This document shows, one piece after another, positions 20,647 to 23,170 of a stretch of 23,170 nt of DNA. The DNA comes from a virus: positions 1 through 23,170 of the IMG/VR virus record IMGVR_UViG_3300043313_000563. The stretch is one strand, 5' to 3'. The number at the start of each line of letters is the position of its first letter. The first letter of the stretch is position 1. The notes beneath the pieces are model-generated. The model was not told the DNA's origin and searched no databases. It saw nothing but the letters and a program-made list of their open reading frames with translations. The translations under genes were made by a program, and so were the position numbers.

Positions 20647-21866
20647 GACGTAACCTCATTAGGTGTCAACTCCGGCACACCGGCCGGAGTCTCATTCTCG
20701 GTAATGGATTCCTCCAACGGCGCCCGGCCGATAACCGCGCGGGCCTCATCCTTGGTCAGAATCCCGGCCGTGAGCATGGATGCCAAAACCTCCGCCGTAG
20801 TCTTTTGGTCGGCACGCATCCGGCCCGCGTAATCCCATTGAACCTTTGTCCCGCGCGGCATGAGCCATTTGGTGAAGGCGGCCGATAGCGGCTCGGAGTA
20901 GCGCATAACGCTATCCCGCACGAATTCAATATCCGCCGTTTCGATATTCTGATAAGTCATGCTCGGCCCGGCTAGGCCTAGTTTATAGTTGGGAATGCCA
21001 AGCATCATGGCCACGGCGGCCGCATTCCATTGGCGGCTCTCCACCAATTGCGCCTTATCGGCATCCGAGACAATAGGTGTCAGCACATAACCGTTAGGCA
21101 TGACAACCGGCTCACGGGTATTAGTGAGCGCGCGCCATTTGGCCTTTAACTCTTCCGCTTGATCTTGCGTTAGATCAATGGGCGCTTGCAATACGGCGGG
21201 CGGGAGCGTGCCTCCCGCGAAGTATTGGCCCGCGTGCGTCTCGGCCGCCACGGCGCCGCCGAGCCATTCCCCATATTGGGCTAGGACGCCTCGGCCGAAT
21301 ACCTCACCGGAGCGATTACCCGCGCTCACATGCAAGAGGCTATCCGCGTCTAGCATCTGGCCGCCCACGGTCAATTGATAGCGGCCCGTCTCCGGATCGA
21401 TAATCAGCCATACGTCATCAGCCGGGAGCGGGATAAGCCAACCGGGCCGGAGCGTGCGGAAATCCAAATCCCCAAATAGCGCGAAATGGTTACCGTATAA
21501 AATCAAATCCTCTACGGCGGCCCATTTGTAATTCCACGGCGGCACCGTTGGGTCAGGGTCCGTGAGCACGCTCGGCTGATCCGCCAGCCGCACGGCCACG
21601 CCCAATTCCTCATCCCACCGTTGGGCGCGCCAATCGGTCTCCGCCACGGTGCCCGCCAGCAACGCCACGCCACGGCCAAACGGCGGGAGGCCCATGGCGG
21701 AGGCCTCGGAGGCCCATAGCGGCTCTAGCGGGTACGGCGTGCCTAGGAGTGCCGCCCAATCGCTCAACGGCCCCACACGGGCATTCTGGCGCGGGTAGCG
21801 GCCGGGTAGGCGCCGAGCCGTGGCCGCCGAGCGCCGGTCACGGGCCAGCCGAGCGGGAGCGGCCAT
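20643..21866 (-). CDS. Portal protein
   Basis: 407 residues, ribosome site AAGGA nine bases before the ATG. Portal signatures: DPTVPPWNYKWAAVEDLILY then GNHFALFGD, LLHVSAGNRSGEVFGRGVLA, TQDQAEELKAKWRALTN, ASMLTAGILTKDEARAVIG. Forms the dodecameric ring through which terminase pumps DNA and to which the connector binds. The N-terminal 25 residues are strongly basic. It follows terminase by 10 nt. Confidence 0.9.
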   Translation of the reverse strand: MAAPARLARDRRSAATARRLPGRYPRQNARVGPLSDWAALLGTPYPLEPLWASEASAMGLPPFGRGVALLAGTVAETDWRAQRWDEELGVAVRLADQPSVLTDPDPTVPPWNYKWAAVEDLILYGNHFALFGDLDFRTLRPGWLIPLPADDVWLIIDPETGRYQLTVGGQMLDADSLLHVSAGNRSGEVFGRGVLAQYGEWLGGAVAAETHAGQYFAGGTLPPAVLQAPIDLTQDQAEELKAKWRALTNTREPVVMPNGYVLTPIVSDADKAQLVESRQWNAAAVAMMLGIPNYKLGLAGPSMTYQNIETADIEFVRDSVMRYSEPLSAAFTKWLMPRGTKVQWDYAGRMRADQKTTAEVLASMLTAGILTKDEARAVIGRAPLEESITENETPAGVPELTPNEVTS

Positions 21867-21876
21867 AGCGAAATCC

Positions 21877-23170
21877 TTAATAGACGTAGAAATCTAGCGG
21901 CTTTTCGGAAGGCGTGGCCGCATCCGCCAGCGCCCACGCGGCCGCATGGAGCAAATCGGCCCGGATGCCTTTATGCGCTTGGGTCAGGCCACCGGAGGCG
22001 GTTGGCGATAGCGCTACGGCCGTGGCTTGCTTGGTCAAATCCTCATCACCGGAATGTGCCACGCGCCCGGCTCTCACTAGGGAGCGGAAGAGCGGGAAAG
22101 CGGAAGCATTGATATCGGGCGTGACCCGTTGGATATCGGCACGCGGGCACCAAGCCTTAGCCTCGGTGACCGGGAGCGTGCGGCCAAGAGTCATCCGGCA
22201 ATTGGGCCGCTGGCCAATGGTGAAAGAGGCCCACGCAAACGCATCCGGCACGCTATCGAATGACCCACCCCAAATGAGCACCCGGCCATCCGGGAGATGG
22301 CACGCGGCCGCGCCCGCCGCCTTTAGGCCAAGGAAATCCGACACGGCCACCGAGAGCGGCACGCCATCGGGAGGCGCCGCGTAAAGGTCACCAAGCCGCG
22401 CCCAATGGTCAGGATCAGTCAAAGGCTCGGTGGCCGTGTTATCCACAATCGCACGCGGCCGCCAGACGTTGAGATATTGGCTCTTAAAGCCTTCCACCGG
22501 GTCATCTTCCAACGGGTCATCCGAGCGGCCATAAGCGCGCTTGGCCTTGGTGCTGATGAGCCTTTCCCGGCCCGGCGTCCAATGCGGGCTAGCCGCCTTC
22601 CATGCGGCCGGGTCATCAATATCCGCGTCTCGCATAGCGGACCATTCAAGCAAGAGGCTTCCGGAAGGCGCTTCCCAATCCGCCAGCACGGCGGCCCGCC
22701 GTACGGGCACCAAAGGCGAGGCGTAACGGTGCGCCGTCGAGAATAAAACCAATTGGCCATATTCCTGCTCCGCTAGCGTTGGTTCAATTCCCTCTTCCAC
22801 AATACGCGGCTCTACCGCCCAAGCCTCATCAATCAATGCCAGCGTGGATGCATAACCGTAGGTGGCGCTCTTAGCGCGGATCAGCCATCTATCGCCACCC
22901 GGCGCCATGATTTCCTCATGGCCGTTTTGCTCACGGGCGCTCCACCCATTCTCACGCGCCCATTGGCGGGCCGGGCGTTGAATCTCCCGCGCAATATCCA
23001 AACCCTTAGCCGTGTGCAAAACCAATTGCTCACAATTGCCATAAAGGGAACGGGCCTCCGGCGTGATCCGCCATAAAGCCAACTCCCGGAGCGCCACCGA
23101 TTTACCAACCTGCCTAGCCGTCGATAAAAGCGCCTCTATCCACACCATATGGCCGTCAGAGTCATGCTCT
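21877..23170 (-). CDS. Terminase large subunit, 5' end cut by window edge
   Basis: The frame is open through base 23170, so the true N-terminus is missing. From the first internal Met (23148): Walker A is STARQVGKS (residues 9-17), Walker B is LALIDEAW (D107-E108), and the coupling motif is LVLFSTAHR. The nuclease half has SVAVSDFLGLKAAG with its metal Asp and DLLHAAAWALADAA near the end. Packages DNA into proheads using ATP and cuts concatemers. About 60-100 N-terminal residues would be expected before Walker A and lie outside the window. The small subunit is not seen. Confidence 0.95.
   Translation of the reverse strand, partial: EHDSDGHMVWIEALLSTARQVGKSVALRELALWRITPEARSLYGNCEQLVLHTAKGLDIAREIQRPARQWARENGWSAREQNGHEEIMAPGGDRWLIRAKSATYGYASTLALIDEAWAVEPRIVEEGIEPTLAEQEYGQLVLFSTAHRYASPLVPVRRAAVLADWEAPSGSLLLEWSAMRDADIDDPAAWKAASPHWTPGRERLISTKAKRAYGRSDDPLEDDPVEGFKSQYLNVWRPRAIVDNTATEPLTDPDHWARLGDLYAAPPDGVPLSVAVSDFLGLKAAGAAACHLPDGRVLIWGGSFDSVPDAFAWASFTIGQRPNCRMTLGRTLPVTEAKAWCPRADIQRVTPDINASAFPLFRSLVRAGRVAHSGDEDLTKQATAVALSPTASGGLTQAHKGIRADLLHAAAWALADAATPSEKPLDFYVY

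Overview
The window is most of a small temperate siphovirus genome (HK97-fold head, long non-contractile tail), probably of a high-GC actinobacterium. The host is inferred from a large serine integrase, many small Cys-rich zinc-binding phage proteins, an Lsr2-like/double zinc-finger protein and short tightly overlapping genes; nothing in the sequence names the host. Both ends cut genes: HNH endonuclease at the left edge (its 3' end is missing) and large terminase at the right edge (its 5' end is missing). These are normally near neighbours, so the window looks like a phage genome opened in the HNH-terminase interval, but joining the two ends directly does not rebuild a terminase N-terminus.

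Almost everything is on the minus strand, so it reads from high to low coordinates. Late head module (23170 to about 18370): large terminase, portal, prohead protease, a block of four 14-bp repeats, major capsid, head-tail connector. Tail module (18373 to 11213): terminator-like protein, major tail (tube) protein, HK97-gp10-like protein, tail assembly chaperone with a predicted -1 frameshift, tape measure, minor tail protein, collagen-like tail protein, receptor-end tail protein and a small conserved protein. Lysis module (11210 to 9013): two small charged proteins, a CHAP/NlpC-like Cys-His lysin, an endonuclease/exonuclease/phosphatase-fold protein, and two tiny membrane proteins that could be holins.

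Integration module (8855 to 6690): three small zinc-binding or unknown proteins and a large serine integrase, preceded by paired operator-like dyads and a 14-bp hairpin and ended by a strong terminator. A small plus-strand island (5180-6313) encodes zinc-finger proteins and is the only rightward transcription unit. Early/recombination module (5158 to 666): an excisionase-like DNA-binding protein, a Cas4/RecB-type nuclease, RecT-like annealase, two further nuclease-fold proteins (one resembling Hjc-type resolvases), zinc-binding proteins and a winged-helix protein. Between early and late modules (425-665) lie three GGTGCATAT-type palindromes and a perfect DnaA-box sequence.

The base composition is peculiar. 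By eye the tetranucleotide AGCT occurs once and GCWGC twice in 23 kb, while CTAG is common and Leu CTA is used in preference to CTG. Genes are packed with ATGA, GTGA, TAATG and TAGTG overlaps, so the late and early genes are each probably read as long translationally coupled operons.
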